This document shows positions 13,243 to 23,917 of a stretch of 64,000 nt of DNA, piece by piece; position 1 is the stretch's first letter; each line of letters starts with the position of its first letter. A program made the translations under genes and the position numbers. The notes beneath the pieces are model-generated. The model was not told the DNA's origin. It searched no databases and was given only the letters and a program-made list of their open reading frames with translations. The DNA comes from Meiothermus sp. (GTDB taxonomy: Bacteria > Deinococcota > Deinococci > Deinococcales > Thermaceae), in assembly GCF_026004115.1 (NCBI RefSeq), contig NZ_BPIM01000001.1, positions 1,240,001 through 1,304,000 on the forward strand, written 5' to 3'.

Positions 13243-13290
13243 TCAACGTTCCGTTGAGAACCCCAGCGCCTCCAGGTTGGCCTCGATCGC
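13243..13290 (-). pseudogene. Duplicated 3' tail of hsdM
   Basis: Reads [15 protein letters not shown] then stop, matching the hsdM C-terminus ([14 protein letters not shown]). The first 32 bp (13259-13290) are identical to 15117-15148 in hsdM. It lies between the Fic gene and the AlbA_2-type ATPase gene and marks a recombination junction. Confidence 0.75.
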
Positions 13291-13406
13291 CCTCCCATGC
13301 GGCGCCCGAACCACGGGCTCCAAAGCGCTCGCCAGACGAAATGCACGCGCCGCGCAAATAAATGCACGCGTGCATTTCCCGTGCATTGCCGTGCATTTAG
13401 TGTTCG

Positions 13407-15097
13407 TTACTGGGGTTTCCGATAGGCAACGCTGCGTCCCCGCTCGCCTTCACGCTCGATCACTCCTCGTTCTGCGAGCCGGTCTAGCAATCGGTAGGCT
13501 TGCGGGCCGGTGATCCGGCACAGCTCCGCCGCCTCGCGCCGAGTGATGCGCCCGTGCTTGTCCACGTATTGCAGCACCATCTGCTCCTGTTGCAGGGGTT
13601 CAAAGCCGCGGCTGCGCACATAGCCCGCCTTGTCGCCAAGCAGCCGGTAGGTCGCGGCGGAGAGGTGCCAGGTGCGGCCTTTTTTCTGCCCGCGCTCTTC
13701 GACGAGCCCGGCTTCGACCAGGCGGTGCAGCGCGGCGCGCGTGTCGGTCTCCGGCTTTTGCACGAGGTGGGCCGCTTCGTCCGTGGTGAGGCTGCGTGTC
13801 TGCCACAGGCTGTTGAGGATGAGCAGCTCGTCGAGCGCGAGGTCGCGCCCCTGTTGCGCTTCGGTCACCAGCAGGCGCACGAAGTCGAGGTTGGCCGCGC
13901 CGCCGGGGATGACGACGCTGACCGTGGCGTCGTTGCTGTGCGCATAGGAGGGGGCCGGACGGCCGTTGCGCAGTTGCTCAAAGAAGATGGTGTCGATGCC
14001 ACGCGCGGTGCGCTCGACGATGCCGGCGCGCTTGAAGGCATCGGCCAGCAGAGGGTTCCTGGGGCGCGGCGCGGTGACGAGCAGGTTGTCGAGCCGCACG
14101 CCCTCGGGAAAGCCGCCGGGGCTGGTAATCTCGATCTGGTCGGTCTGCCACTGGAAGTGCACGGCGCCGAGGCGTTGGTAGTCGCGGTGGATCAGCGCGT
14201 TGGCCAGCGCCTCGCGCAACGCGCGTTCCGGGTAGTCGGGCACGCCCACGCGCAGCAGCCCCACCATCAATTCCTGTTCGCGGTTGCGGGCGCGGATGCG
14301 TGCCTCGATTTCTTCCATCACCCGCAAGAGCGGCCAGCGGAAGAAGTCGTTGACTTCGACCTCCAGCCTGCGCAGCACCTGGAAAGCGACTTCGTGACTG
14401 GGAACGAAACGGCGCAGGGCATCCTCCTTGCCGAAGAGCAGCAGCGCCGCCAGCCGAACCCCGCGCACGACGCCGTTGGCCTCCACCACGCCGAGCGCCT
14501 TGGCCAGTTCCAGATCGGGCAGATCGAGGAGGGATTCGTCGCTGCGCCCGCGCCGCTCGCGCACGCTGCGGCGAAAGCGCTCGAACTCGAGCGGGTCGAG
14601 ATGTTCCCAGCGCGCCTCGGTGACGATCTGCGCGGATGGGTCGAGCAACCCGCGGTCGGCCTGCAACGACTGCACGGCGTAACCGTCCATCGGCACGCAG
14701 GCAGGTTTGCCGTCGCCACCCAGCACGCGCCGCAGAAAGACGCCTTCGCTGGTCGCCACGGGTTGCGGCTCGGGTGGAATTTCGATGGCGAGCACGGTCA
14801 GGCCATCGAGCTGCACGCTTTCGATCCGCACGGACAGCGATGGCCGAGTGCGGTTGGCGATCAGCGCGGCGATGCGGGCCAAGTCGGTTGCCGCGCCATG
14901 CCGGGGCCGCGCGCCGGTGATGCGGCCATCGTCTTCCACGCCGACGAGCAGATAGGCGGCTTCGCGGCCGACGCGATTGGCCAGGCAGGCGACGGCTTCG
15001 ATGAGCGGGCGGTCGGCCAGCGGCGCGCGTTCCTCGCCCTTGAATTCGACCGCGAGGGTCTCTCCGCCTGCGATGAGGGCGCGCAGCGTCTCCGGGC

Positions 15098-15101
<4 letters not shown>
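13407..15101 (-). CDS. AlbA_2/Schlafen-like ATP-binding transcriptional regulator-like protein
   Basis: A 564-residue protein of the COG2865 type. The N-terminal AlbA_2 domain (about 1-125; AVEFKGEE near the start, [10 protein letters not shown]) is the divergent Schlafen-like nucleic-acid-binding domain. The middle has a GHKL-like ATP-binding segment ([12 protein letters not shown], about 300; [19 protein letters not shown]). The C-terminus carries winged-helix repeats ([21 protein letters not shown]). Its ATG overlaps the hsdM stop (ATGA). Genes of this family occur inside type I RM operons (called rloA in Campylobacter); their role is not settled. Regulation of the operon or an auxiliary defence effector are both possible. 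Confidence 0.85.
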
Positions 15102-16720
<1,619 letters not shown>

Positions 16721-16759
16721 TGGCTACCTCATTCGATCGTTGCACTGCGGCGGTTGGCC

Positions 16760-16771
16760 GGGGCGTCTAAC
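16760..16771. repeat. Right 12-bp island inverted repeat
   Basis: GGGGCGTCTAAC, the exact reverse complement of 6549-6560, located 40 bp upstream of the hsdM start. Confidence 0.7.
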
Positions 16772-17091
16772 TAATATTTATACCGCACCTGCGGAATATA
16801 CCCCCGCCAAAAAGTAGTTATGCCGCAGTGACGAATGCCGACAAACCAACCATGCTTTACTCATCCAAAAACCTCCTTCTTTTTGATCGCTGCGCTTAGG
16901 TTCGTCTCCCTTGCTTTTTTCGAGTACCAGACAGTTGTATTTGCATTATCACAGGTTTTACCCAAGCGGCTGTTTAGTTGACCAGCAGCCCATCTTCAGG
17001 GCCAGGCGGATCCGGCGCTCGAGCGCCGGGCTTCTACCTTCGGCGTGGTGTGTTTGCGGCTCACCGGGACTGCGGGTAGCGGTGGAGGGGG
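16772..17091. other. Gene-free stretch with a dyad upstream of hsdM
   Basis: About 320 bp, AT-richer than its surroundings, without a credible gene. A 22-bp imperfect dyad at 16779-16800 (arms TATACCGCA / TGCGGAATATA) lies 60-80 bp before hsdM and could be an operator or a hairpin. With TAGTTATGCC at 16823-16832 pairing to GGCGTCTAACTA at 16762, the block can fold into one larger imperfect palindrome of about 70 bp, the size of an attC site. The rest shows nothing I recognise. Confidence 0.45.
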
Positions 17092-17619
17092 CTACCTGAG
17101 CGGCAAAAGCGCTGCAAACAGCCCCAGTGCCGCACCCCCACCAATCACCCAGACCACGTTCACCCCCCGGTAAATCAGGAACGTGGCGGCGGCCAGCAAC
17201 GCAAACCAGCCGAGCCCCTCTACCCCTAGCTGCACAAGTACCAGCACCATGCTGGCGCTAAGGCCCATGCTGATGGGCACCAGGGCCTTGCGCAAAGCCC
17301 GGCTCCAGCGCGCCCGGGCCATCCAGTCCCAGCCTTTTACCAGCCACATGGCCCCCAGCGCACCGGGCAAAAACATGCCCAGCATGGCCGCCAATGCGCC
17401 CGGCAAACCGGCGGCATTCAAGCCGTAAAACAGCACCGCCAGCATGTTGGGCCCCGGCACAAACTGCCCCAGGGCAAAGCCGTCGGCAAACTGCTGGCCC
17501 GTGACCCAGCCGTTGCCGATAATGATCCGGGCCATCTCCGGCAGGTTGGCCATCCCCCCGCCAAAGCTCAGCACCCCAAAGCGCAAGAAGGCCAGGAAGA
17601 CCGCCAGGGTTTCAGCCAC
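17092..17619 (-). CDS. Chromate transporter, C-terminal half protein
   Basis: Second half of a split (short-chain) CHR-family chromate/anion transporter, about 175 residues with some six hydrophobic segments. It contains the family signatures FLRFGVLSFGGGMANLP near the N-terminus and FVPGPN. The GTG start at 17619 overlaps the stop of the first-half gene (GTGGCTGA), so the two products are coupled and likely assemble as a heterodimer, as shown for paired ChrA proteins in other bacteria. Expected role: export of chromate or a related oxyanion from the cytoplasm. Start codon chosen from the overlap. Confidence 0.85.
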   Translation of the reverse strand: MAETLAVFLAFLRFGVLSFGGGMANLPEMARIIIGNGWVTGQQFADGFALGQFVPGPNMLAVLFYGLNAAGLPGALAAMLGMFLPGALGAMWLVKGWDWMARARWSRALRKALVPISMGLSASMVLVLVQLGVEGLGWFALLAAATFLIYRGVNVVWVIGGGAALGLFAALLPLR

Positions 17620-18187
17620 GGGGCTCCACCTCCGAGCCGGGCCAGGCTTCGGCGGCCTCCGGCCAGTAGAGGGCCATGCCCACCGGCACAAACATGAGCA
17701 ACACCAGGAGCAACGGCCAGTGCAGCAGACCATAGGTGGCAAAAACCCCCAGGGACAGCAAAACTGCCTTGAGCGAATCCAGCGCAATGGGGGCCTGGCG
17801 TAGCATGGTGGCCAGAATGAGCCCAATGGCCGCAGCCGCCACCCCGTTCAGGGCGCTTTCGGCCAGCGAGCCCGGCAGCGCGCCAAAGCGGAAGTAGGCG
17901 AGGCTCAGAAGCAGCATCAGCAGGGCGCCAGGGGTCAGCACGCCCAATAGGGCCAACACCCCCCCCACCACGCCCCCCAGGCGCATGCCCAGGTGGGCCG
18001 CGGTGTTTGCAAAGACAGGCCCCGGCAGGATGCGGCACAGTGCAGTAGTCTCCAGAAACTCCCGCTCGGCCATCCAGCCCCGCCGGAGCACCAGGGCCTG
18101 GTAGAGCTGGGCATTGCCCCCGCCCCCAAAAGCCACCAAGCCCACCTGCAAAAACGCCCAAAAAAGATGGCCAATGGGCACTTTCAT
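17612..18187 (-). CDS. Chromate transporter, N-terminal half protein
   Basis: First half of the split CHR-family transporter, 191 residues. It has the duplicated family motif VGLVAFGGGGNAQLYQ at about residues 16-31, the ILPGPVFANTA loop, and hydrophobic segments up to about residue 175. It is a partner of the gene at 17092, overlapping by 8 bp. The ATG at 18187 is only 25 bp from the divergent phosphoesterase start at 18213, so the two promoters must overlap. Confidence 0.87.
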   Translation of the reverse strand: MKVPIGHLFWAFLQVGLVAFGGGGNAQLYQALVLRRGWMAEREFLETTALCRILPGPVFANTAAHLGMRLGGVVGGVLALLGVLTPGALLMLLLSLAYFRFGALPGSLAESALNGVAAAAIGLILATMLRQAPIALDSLKAVLLSLGVFATYGLLHWPLLLVLLMFVPVGMALYWPEAAEAWPGSEVEPRG

Positions 18188-18212
18188 GCCCCGGATGATA
18201 CACTGTCCGGCG

Positions 18213-19007
18213 GTGCATTACGTTGTCGGTGACATTCACGGCTGCCTGCAAGCCCTCATCCGGCTCTTGCAGCGCGAGGGGTTGATAGGGGAGACGCTTC
18301 AGTGGACGGGTGGGGAGGCCCAGCTCTGGTTCCTGGGCGACTATGCCGACCGGGGCCCCAATGGCATTGGGGTGATTGAGCTTTTGATGAACCTCGAGCA
18401 CCAGGCAGCAGAAGCCGGGGGCGCGGTGCACGCCCTCCTGGGCAACCACGACCTGATGCTGCTGGCCGCACACCGCTTTACCCAGGTCGAAATTCCCAGC
18501 TTCAAGCGCCAGGGGCAGCGCATGACCTTTTACGAAATCTGGCAGCGGGTAGGCGGCAAAGAGCCCGATTTCGAGCGATTGAACGAGAGCCACATTGAAT
18601 GGCTGCAAAACCGCCCGGCCCTGGCCCGGGTCGAGGGCACCCTGCTGATGCACGCCGATAGTCTGTTCTACCTGGAGTACGGCGACAGCCTGGAGCAGAT
18701 CAACCAGAGCCTGCGCGATATTCTGCGCTCGGATAGCGTTGAGGCCTGGGACGCGCTGGCCGAGCAATTTGCCAGTCGGTTCTCGTTCCTGAACGGGGGC
18801 ATTGCCCTGACCGAAGAATTCCTGGGGCAACTCGGCGCAAGCCGCCTGATCCACGGCCACACCCCCATCTACAGCCTGATTGGCTATGCCCCCCAGATGG
18901 TGCTGTACCCGTTGGAATACAACGACGGCCTCTGCTTCAACGTGGATCACTGCTTGTGGAACGGAGGGCTGGGGTTTGTGCTAAACCTGAGCCAACTGAG
19001 CGCATAA
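18213..19007 (+). CDS. Calcineurin-like metallophosphoesterase
   Basis: Serine/threonine phosphatase-like or ApaH-like phosphoesterase of 264 residues. The dimetal motifs are in order: GDIHG (6-10), GDYADRGP (about 46-53), GNHDLM (about 80), and HGHTPI near the C-terminus. Closest in pattern to diadenosine tetraphosphatase/PPP phosphatases. I chose GTG 18213 because it begins directly with VHYVVGDIHG; frames upstream run into the divergent chromate gene. The C45 peptidase gene starts 9 bp after its stop, so they probably form an operon. Substrate not predictable. Confidence 0.88.
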   Translation: MHYVVGDIHGCLQALIRLLQREGLIGETLQWTGGEAQLWFLGDYADRGPNGIGVIELLMNLEHQAAEAGGAVHALLGNHDLMLLAAHRFTQVEIPSFKRQGQRMTFYEIWQRVGGKEPDFERLNESHIEWLQNRPALARVEGTLLMHADSLFYLEYGDSLEQINQSLRDILRSDSVEAWDALAEQFASRFSFLNGGIALTEEFLGQLGASRLIHGHTPIYSLIGYAPQMVLYPLEYNDGLCFNVDHCLWNGGLGFVLNLSQLSA

Positions 19008-19016
19008 TGACTGCAT

Positions 19017-20084
19017 ATGCTGCCCTACCTTCAACTTTCGGGTTCCCCCTACGATCAAGGCCTGAAGCAAGGCATTGCCTGGGCCGACCGGATTGACCAC
19101 AACCTGGGGCTCTATTTCCACCGCTTTGAGGTCGAGTGCAAGCTCTCCCCCCGCGAAGCCCGCGAACGGGGCGCGCGGTACTTGGAGGCCATCCGGCAGC
19201 AAAGTCCGGCCTATGCCCAGGGCCTCGAGGGCATAGCGGCGGGGTCGGGCCAGCCCCTAATCGACATTGCCACCCTCAACGTGCGCTACGAGATTGTCTA
19301 CCACCAGTTCGGCCACGAGGCCCCCAACGGCTGCACCGCGTTTGCCCTCATGCCAGCCCACAGCGCCGACGGCCACCTCTGGATGGGCCAGAACTGGGAC
19401 TGGATGGAGGGGGTGCAAGGCGCCCTCCAGCACATCACCGAGCCCGACGGTACAAGGGTGCTGGCCTTTACCGAGGCGGGCATCTTTGGCGGCAAGATTG
19501 GCCTTAACGCCCACGGACTGGGGCTTTGCATCAACGGCCTGGTCTCCAAGGGCGACCACTGGGCCGGGCTGGGCAAGCCTTTCCACCTGCGAACCTACGA
19601 GGCCCTGCGGCAAAAAACGCTTGATGATGCCAAAACGGCCATTGTCGAAAACCCCCGCACAGCTTCGGGCAACTTTCTGGTCGGCCAGGGGGGAAAGGCC
19701 CTGGACATAGAGGTTTCGCCCAGCGGCGTCGCCCTGTGGGAGGGCGAACGCCAGCTGGTACACGCCAACCACTACCTGGCCCCCGAGCGCTTTGGCATCG
19801 AGGTGCCGCCCATCGAGTGGCTCGACCGTTCGCACCACCGGGCCGAACGCCTCGACCTGCGGTTGCGCGAGGTCAACAAGCCCGGCCTAAAGGAGCTTCA
19901 GGCGGCCCTCTCCGACCGGGAGGGTGCTCCTTATGCGGTCTGCCGCACCGCCAGCCCCGAAGAATACGCGCTGGGTGAGCCCTACCGCACCATCGTTTCG
20001 GTCATCATGAACCTGGGCACCCTCGAGCTGTGGGTTTCCGACGGCCCGCCCCACGAGAACCCCTACACGCACTACCGGGTTTGA
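19017..20084 (+). CDS. C45 family autoproteolytic acyltransferase/hydrolase
   Basis: A 355-residue protein of the Ntn-hydrolase C45 family (acyl-CoA:6-aminopenicillanate acyltransferase type). The self-cleavage nucleophile lies in APNGCTAF, Cys about 106, followed by GQNWDW as in family members; the motif [17 protein letters not shown] is also typical. The precursor is expected to cut itself before the Cys to give alpha and beta chains and then hydrolyse or transfer acyl amides. No signal peptide is seen, so it is probably cytoplasmic. It follows the phosphoesterase by 9 bp. The natural substrate is unknown. Confidence 0.88.
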   Translation: MLPYLQLSGSPYDQGLKQGIAWADRIDHNLGLYFHRFEVECKLSPREARERGARYLEAIRQQSPAYAQGLEGIAAGSGQPLIDIATLNVRYEIVYHQFGHEAPNGCTAFALMPAHSADGHLWMGQNWDWMEGVQGALQHITEPDGTRVLAFTEAGIFGGKIGLNAHGLGLCINGLVSKGDHWAGLGKPFHLRTYEALRQKTLDDAKTAIVENPRTASGNFLVGQGGKALDIEVSPSGVALWEGERQLVHANHYLAPERFGIEVPPIEWLDRSHHRAERLDLRLREVNKPGLKELQAALSDREGAPYAVCRTASPEEYALGEPYRTIVSVIMNLGTLELWVSDGPPHENPYTHYRV

Positions 20085-20128
20085 GCCACGCTCACCTCAT
20101 GTCGTTCATCGAGCGCTACCATGACCCT

Positions 20129-20620
20129 ATGGCCCACATCCAGGTAGCCCAGGGCGATATTACCGAGTTTGCGGGCGACGCCATCGTGAATGCCGCCAAC
20201 AACCACCTGATCCTGGGCGCTGGGGTCGCGGGGGCCATCCGGCGCAAAGGCGGGCCCCGCATCCAGGAAGAATGTGACAGACATGGGCCCATTCGGGTTG
20301 GTGAAGCGGCCCTCACCGGCGCCGGAGCGCTGCCGGTGCGCTTTGTGATTCATGCGGCCGTCTTGGGCGACCAGCCCGCCAGCCTGCAAACCGTTCGAAG
20401 TGCCACGCGGGCTGCGGTTCTTCTGGCGCTGCAGCATAACTTGCGCAGGGTGGCTTTTCCCCTGCTGGGAACTGGTGTGGGCGGATTGGCGCTAGACGAA
20501 GTGATCGAAGCGATGCTGGACGAGCTACAGAACGCTCCCAACACCCTGGAAATCACCCTGTTTGGCTACAGCCCCTCCGATGCAGAGGCCCTCCAGCAGG
20601 CTCTGGCCCGCCACGGCTAG
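20129..20620 (+). CDS. Macro domain protein (ADP-ribose-binding/hydrolase type)
   Basis: Macrodomain protein, about 163 residues. It has [32 protein letters not shown]-type signatures with the Asn pair that binds the distal ribose, and the GTGVGGL loop (about 118-124). The family binds or removes ADP-ribose or deacetylates O-acetyl-ADP-ribose. I chose ATG 20129, since family members usually begin just before the IxVxxGDIT strand and a TACCAT box lies 5 nt upstream, fitting a leaderless start. ATG 20099 is an alternative giving 10 extra residues. Its stop overlaps the convergent MFS gene by 4 bp. Confidence 0.87.
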   Translation: MAHIQVAQGDITEFAGDAIVNAANNHLILGAGVAGAIRRKGGPRIQEECDRHGPIRVGEAALTGAGALPVRFVIHAAVLGDQPASLQTVRSATRAAVLLALQHNLRRVAFPLLGTGVGGLALDEVIEAMLDELQNAPNTLEITLFGYSPSDAEALQQALARHG

Positions 20621-21828
20621 CCTTTGCGCAGGCTGCGAAACAGCCGGGCGGTATTGGCCGCCGCCGTCGCATAGAGCAAAGCCCCCACAAAGAAGGGAAG
20701 CCCGAGGAGCCAGGGCGGAAGGCCAGGTTTCGCAACCCAGGAAAGCAGAACCCCACCCAGCAACCCGCCTGTGGCCAACGTAAGGCTTTGCAGCCCAGAG
20801 AGGGCCCCTTGTAGGGTTCCTTGTTCTTTCGGCGAGACCTCGCGGGTCAGAAAGGACTGGATCAAGGGCTGGCCCAGGTTGCTGAGGGCGGCCAGCGCAA
20901 TGGTGGCGTACATCATCCAGCCCTGGGTGGCCAGACCGTACAGGGTAAAGGCGAAAAAGCCCACGCTCTGGGCCAGGGTAAGCGCCCGTCGCTCGCCCAG
21001 TCGGCCCACTATGGGCCGAACCAGCCCGGCCTGCACAATCACACCGCCCAGGCCCACCAGAAACAGCGAAAAGCCCACCTCTAAGGGCTTCCAGTCGAAC
21101 TTGTAGGCCGTGTACAGCACCCACACGCTTTGCAAAGCCCCAAATGCCAGGAAGATGAGCGTAAGACTAAAGGTCAGGCCGCGCAAAATGGGGGTCTTGC
21201 CCAGAATCGAGAGGGCCGTGAAGGGATTGAGCGATTTGGCTTGGGTGCTGCGGTTTTCCGGCCTGAGCGACTCGGGCAGCACAAAATAGCCATATAGAAA
21301 GTTGAGAAAAGCCAGGCCCGCGGCGAAGTAGAAGGGCAGGCGCAGGTCTATGTTGCCCAGCAGCCCGCCCACCACCGGCCCCAGCACAAAGCCCATCCCG
21401 AAGGTGGCCCCAATCAGGCCAAAGTTGCGGGCCCGCTCCTCGGGCCTGGAAATATCGGCGATGTAGGCGTTGGCGGTGGAGAGGCTGGCACCCAGGGCCC
21501 CGGCGATGACTCGAGCCAAAAACAGCACCCAGATAGACTGCGTCAGGGCCGCAATCAGATAATCGATGCCGGTGCCCAAAAGCGAGGCCAGCAACACCGG
21601 GCGCCGCCCATAGCGGTCGGAGAGCATGCCCAGAATGGGGCCGCATGCAAACTGCATCACCGCATACACCGCAAAAAACAGGCCGTTGAGCCGCGCCCCG
21701 GCCTCCACGCTACCCGCCAGGGTCTCGATAAGCTTGGGCAGCACCGGTATGACCAGCCCCAGTCCCATCACGTTGATCAGCACCGAAATCAGAATGAACG
21801 GTATAGAGGCGGTTCGAGCAGAAGCCAT
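20617..21828 (-). CDS. MFS transporter, TetA-like drug efflux family
   Basis: Twelve-helix major facilitator of 403 residues. The motif A loop [14 protein letters not shown] is at about 66-79 and motif [11 protein letters not shown], at about 147-156. The overall pattern ([10 protein letters not shown] at the start, [23 protein letters not shown]) matches the tetracycline-resistance/multidrug DHA1 group. It is expected to export a hydrophobic drug or metabolite by proton antiport. It stands alone, convergent with the macrodomain gene. The resistance phenotype cannot be deduced from sequence. Confidence 0.88.
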   Translation of the reverse strand: MASARTASIPFILISVLINVMGLGLVIPVLPKLIETLAGSVEAGARLNGLFFAVYAVMQFACGPILGMLSDRYGRRPVLLASLLGTGIDYLIAALTQSIWVLFLARVIAGALGASLSTANAYIADISRPEERARNFGLIGATFGMGFVLGPVVGGLLGNIDLRLPFYFAAGLAFLNFLYGYFVLPESLRPENRSTQAKSLNPFTALSILGKTPILRGLTFSLTLIFLAFGALQSVWVLYTAYKFDWKPLEVGFSLFLVGLGGVIVQAGLVRPIVGRLGERRALTLAQSVGFFAFTLYGLATQGWMMYATIALAALSNLGQPLIQSFLTREVSPKEQGTLQGALSGLQSLTLATGGLLGGVLLSWVAKPGLPPWLLGLPFFVGALLYATAAANTARLFRSLRKG

Positions 21829-22021
21829 AACCGCGCCATTATGTCACCTCAAGGTTCGGCCAATAAGGAGCGCGCATATCCTTCCATTTGAGTCGAAGAA
21901 GCAGCACGATGAAGAAGCCACCTGTACAGGTTTAGTTTGAGTGCATGGGGTCGGATCTTGAACCATTTGACTTTGGCCATGGACTATCGGCTATACGCTA
22001 TCGGCAGGGTAAGCTAAAAGC

Positions 22022-22447
22022 GTGCACCTGGAGAGCCTCGAGGACACCCGTACCCTGGGCCTAAAGCTCGCCAAGACCCTGCCCGAAGGCACCCTCGTAC
22101 TGCTGACGGGGCCCATGGGCGCGGGCAAGACCGCTTTGGTGAAATTTATCGCCGAGGGCCTGGGCTTCAAAGGCGAGGTGACCAGCCCCACCTACACCCT
22201 GATTCACGAGTACCCCACCCCAGCGGGCCTGGTAGTGCACATCGACGCCTACCGCATGGCCGATCAGGAGGAGCTTTATCACCTGGGCCTGGAGGACTAC
22301 CTGCCCGAGGCCCGCCTGGTGCTAATTGAGTGGGGTAAGCCCGAGGTATTTCCGGATAGCCTGGAAGTTCGCCTCGAGCCCACCGCGCAAGGGCGCAGCG
22401 TCGAGCTAATTCCCCACGGGCATGCACCAGCAATAGCTTTGCTATAG
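22022..22447 (+). CDS. tsaE: tRNA threonylcarbamoyladenosine biosynthesis ATPase
   Basis: TsaE, 141 residues, ATPase of the TsaBDE complex that makes the t6A modification at tRNA position 37. The P-loop GPMGAGKT is at about 30-37. The family signatures SPTYTLIHEY (about 59-68) and DAYRM follow, then LGLEDYL and IEWGKP. GTG start; TAAGCT lies 6 nt before it, matching a leaderless promoter, and TTGACT at 21967 with TATACG at 21992 offers a second promoter. It is a monocistronic gene here. Confidence 0.95.
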   Translation: MHLESLEDTRTLGLKLAKTLPEGTLVLLTGPMGAGKTALVKFIAEGLGFKGEVTSPTYTLIHEYPTPAGLVVHIDAYRMADQEELYHLGLEDYLPEARLVLIEWGKPEVFPDSLEVRLEPTAQGRSVELIPHGHAPAIALL

Positions 22448-22523
22448 CCCTGGAACGCAAAACTCCCACATCCTGACTGGCTTCTTCCTGCAGGCCGCGC
22501 ATTCTGGGGGGCATTGGCCGCTT

Positions 22524-22552
22524 CTGACAAGAACCGTTTTTCGTTTTATAAT
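22524..22552 (+). promoter_or_regulatory. Promoter of the sugar ABC operon
   Basis: CTGACA at 22524-22529 and a perfect TATAAT at 22547-22552, spacing 17 bp, 48 bp ahead of the binding-protein ATG. The best sigma-A type promoter in the window. Confidence 0.75.
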
Positions 22553-22600
22553 CCATCTCGACCCATCGAGGTTTGTGGCAAATCCCGAAGGAGGAAGTCT

Positions 22601-23845
22601 ATGAGAATAGTCCTGCTAACCCTGTTTGCCCTATGGGGTGCAGCCCTGGCCCAGGGTCAGATCACCATCACCTACTGGCAATATGATTTCAGGAGCAAGG
22701 TGGAGGCGGTCAACGAGCTGATCAAAAAGTTCGAGGCTGCCAACCCCGGCATCAAGGTACAGCACCAGACCTTTCCCTTTGACGCCTACCAGCAAAAAGT
22801 GGCTTCGTCTATTCCGGCCGGCCAGGGGCCCGATGTGGTCAACCTGTTCTATGGCTGGCTGCCCACCTGGGTCAAGGCCGGGTATTTGCAACCCATGCCC
22901 GCCGAATATACAAAGGTGCTGGATAGCGAGTTCTCGAGCCTGGCCCAGGCGGCCAAAGTAGGGGGCAAGCTCTACGGTATGCCCACCGCGGTGCGTTCGC
23001 TGGCTCTTTTCTACAACCGCGACCTGCTGAATGCCGCCGGCTTCAAGACCCCCCCTAAAACCTGGGATGAGTTCCTCAGCATGGCGGCCAAGCTGACCGT
23101 CAAGGACGGCAACAAGTTCACCCAACTGGGCTACGCCATGGCCCCCGATGGCCAGGACCACCACCTGGTGCGCGAGGTACTCATCCGGCAGTTTGGTGGG
23201 CGGCCTTACTCTGACGACGGCCGCAAAGTGCTCTACGACAACGCAGCCGGGCTCAAAGCCTTCACCTTCTACACCGACTGGCTCAAGAAGTACAACGTGG
23301 GAACCCTGGGCAACCAGTTCTTCCCCGGCAACAACGCCTACCGCGATGCTTTTATCGCTGGCAAGGTAGGCATGATTATTGATGGCTCTTTCGCCATCGG
23401 CACCATCCGCAATGGAGCCAAGTTCAACTGGGGTGTAGCCGAGTTGCCTATAGAAAAAGCCGGGGCCCGCAAAGTGAACTACGGTTCCTTCTGGATGCAC
23501 GGCCTGACCCCCCTGGCCACCGGGCCCAAACTGGCCGCTTCGCTCAAGTTCCTGGAGTTTCTGGTCTCCGAGGAGACCCAGCGCTACTGGCTCGAGAAGG
23601 TGGGCGAACTGCCCGCCCGCAAGAGCCTGATCAAAGACCCTAAACTCACCCTGGATAAGGTGTACGGCCCCTTTGTCATTTCGCTGTCCTATGCCAAAGC
23701 CACCCCGTTTGTGGACGAGATCGGGCAGCGCAAGGTGATGACCGACGCCATTAACCGGGTGCTCCTGGAAAACAAAGACCCGGCGGAATCCTGGCGTAGC
23801 GCAGCCGCCGAAGAGCAAAAGCTGCTGGACAACTTTTGGAAGTAA
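22601..23845 (+). CDS. ABC sugar transporter, substrate-binding protein
   Basis: Extracytoplasmic solute-binding protein family 1 (CUT1 carbohydrate importers), 414 residues. It has a signal peptide of about 18 residues ending in ALA-Q, then ITYWQYDF and FEAANPGIKVQ, the usual opening beta-strand/helix pattern; the YNRDLLNAAGF hinge motif is near residue 140. A GAAGGAGG RBS lies 7 nt before the chosen ATG. It captures an oligosaccharide for the two permeases that follow (72 bp gap). The specific sugar is unknown; the nearby glycosidase suggests an alpha- or beta-glucoside type oligomer (inference). No ATPase gene is in the operon. Confidence 0.92.
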   Translation: MRIVLLTLFALWGAALAQGQITITYWQYDFRSKVEAVNELIKKFEAANPGIKVQHQTFPFDAYQQKVASSIPAGQGPDVVNLFYGWLPTWVKAGYLQPMPAEYTKVLDSEFSSLAQAAKVGGKLYGMPTAVRSLALFYNRDLLNAAGFKTPPKTWDEFLSMAAKLTVKDGNKFTQLGYAMAPDGQDHHLVREVLIRQFGGRPYSDDGRKVLYDNAAGLKAFTFYTDWLKKYNVGTLGNQFFPGNNAYRDAFIAGKVGMIIDGSFAIGTIRNGAKFNWGVAELPIEKAGARKVNYGSFWMHGLTPLATGPKLAASLKFLEFLVSEETQRYWLEKVGELPARKSLIKDPKLTLDKVYGPFVISLSYAKATPFVDEIGQRKVMTDAINRVLLENKDPAESWRSAAAEEQKLLDNFWK

Positions 23846-23917
23846 ATGGTCTGAAGTTCATGGCTTGTAGCTTGTGGGTAAAGCACAGGCTGCAAGCTCT
23901 CTCTTATCCGCCTTTTT

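Noticed and set aside
13318-13400. Repeated TGCACG motifs between the Fic and AlbA_2 genes (possible operator cluster or small array)
   Set aside because: Only three or four irregularly spaced short motifs; not a CRISPR array and no consistent spacing.
17000-17091. Gene fragment upstream of the chromate transporter (LERRIRLALKMG-like minus frame)
   Set aside because: Too short and interrupted; no family recognised.
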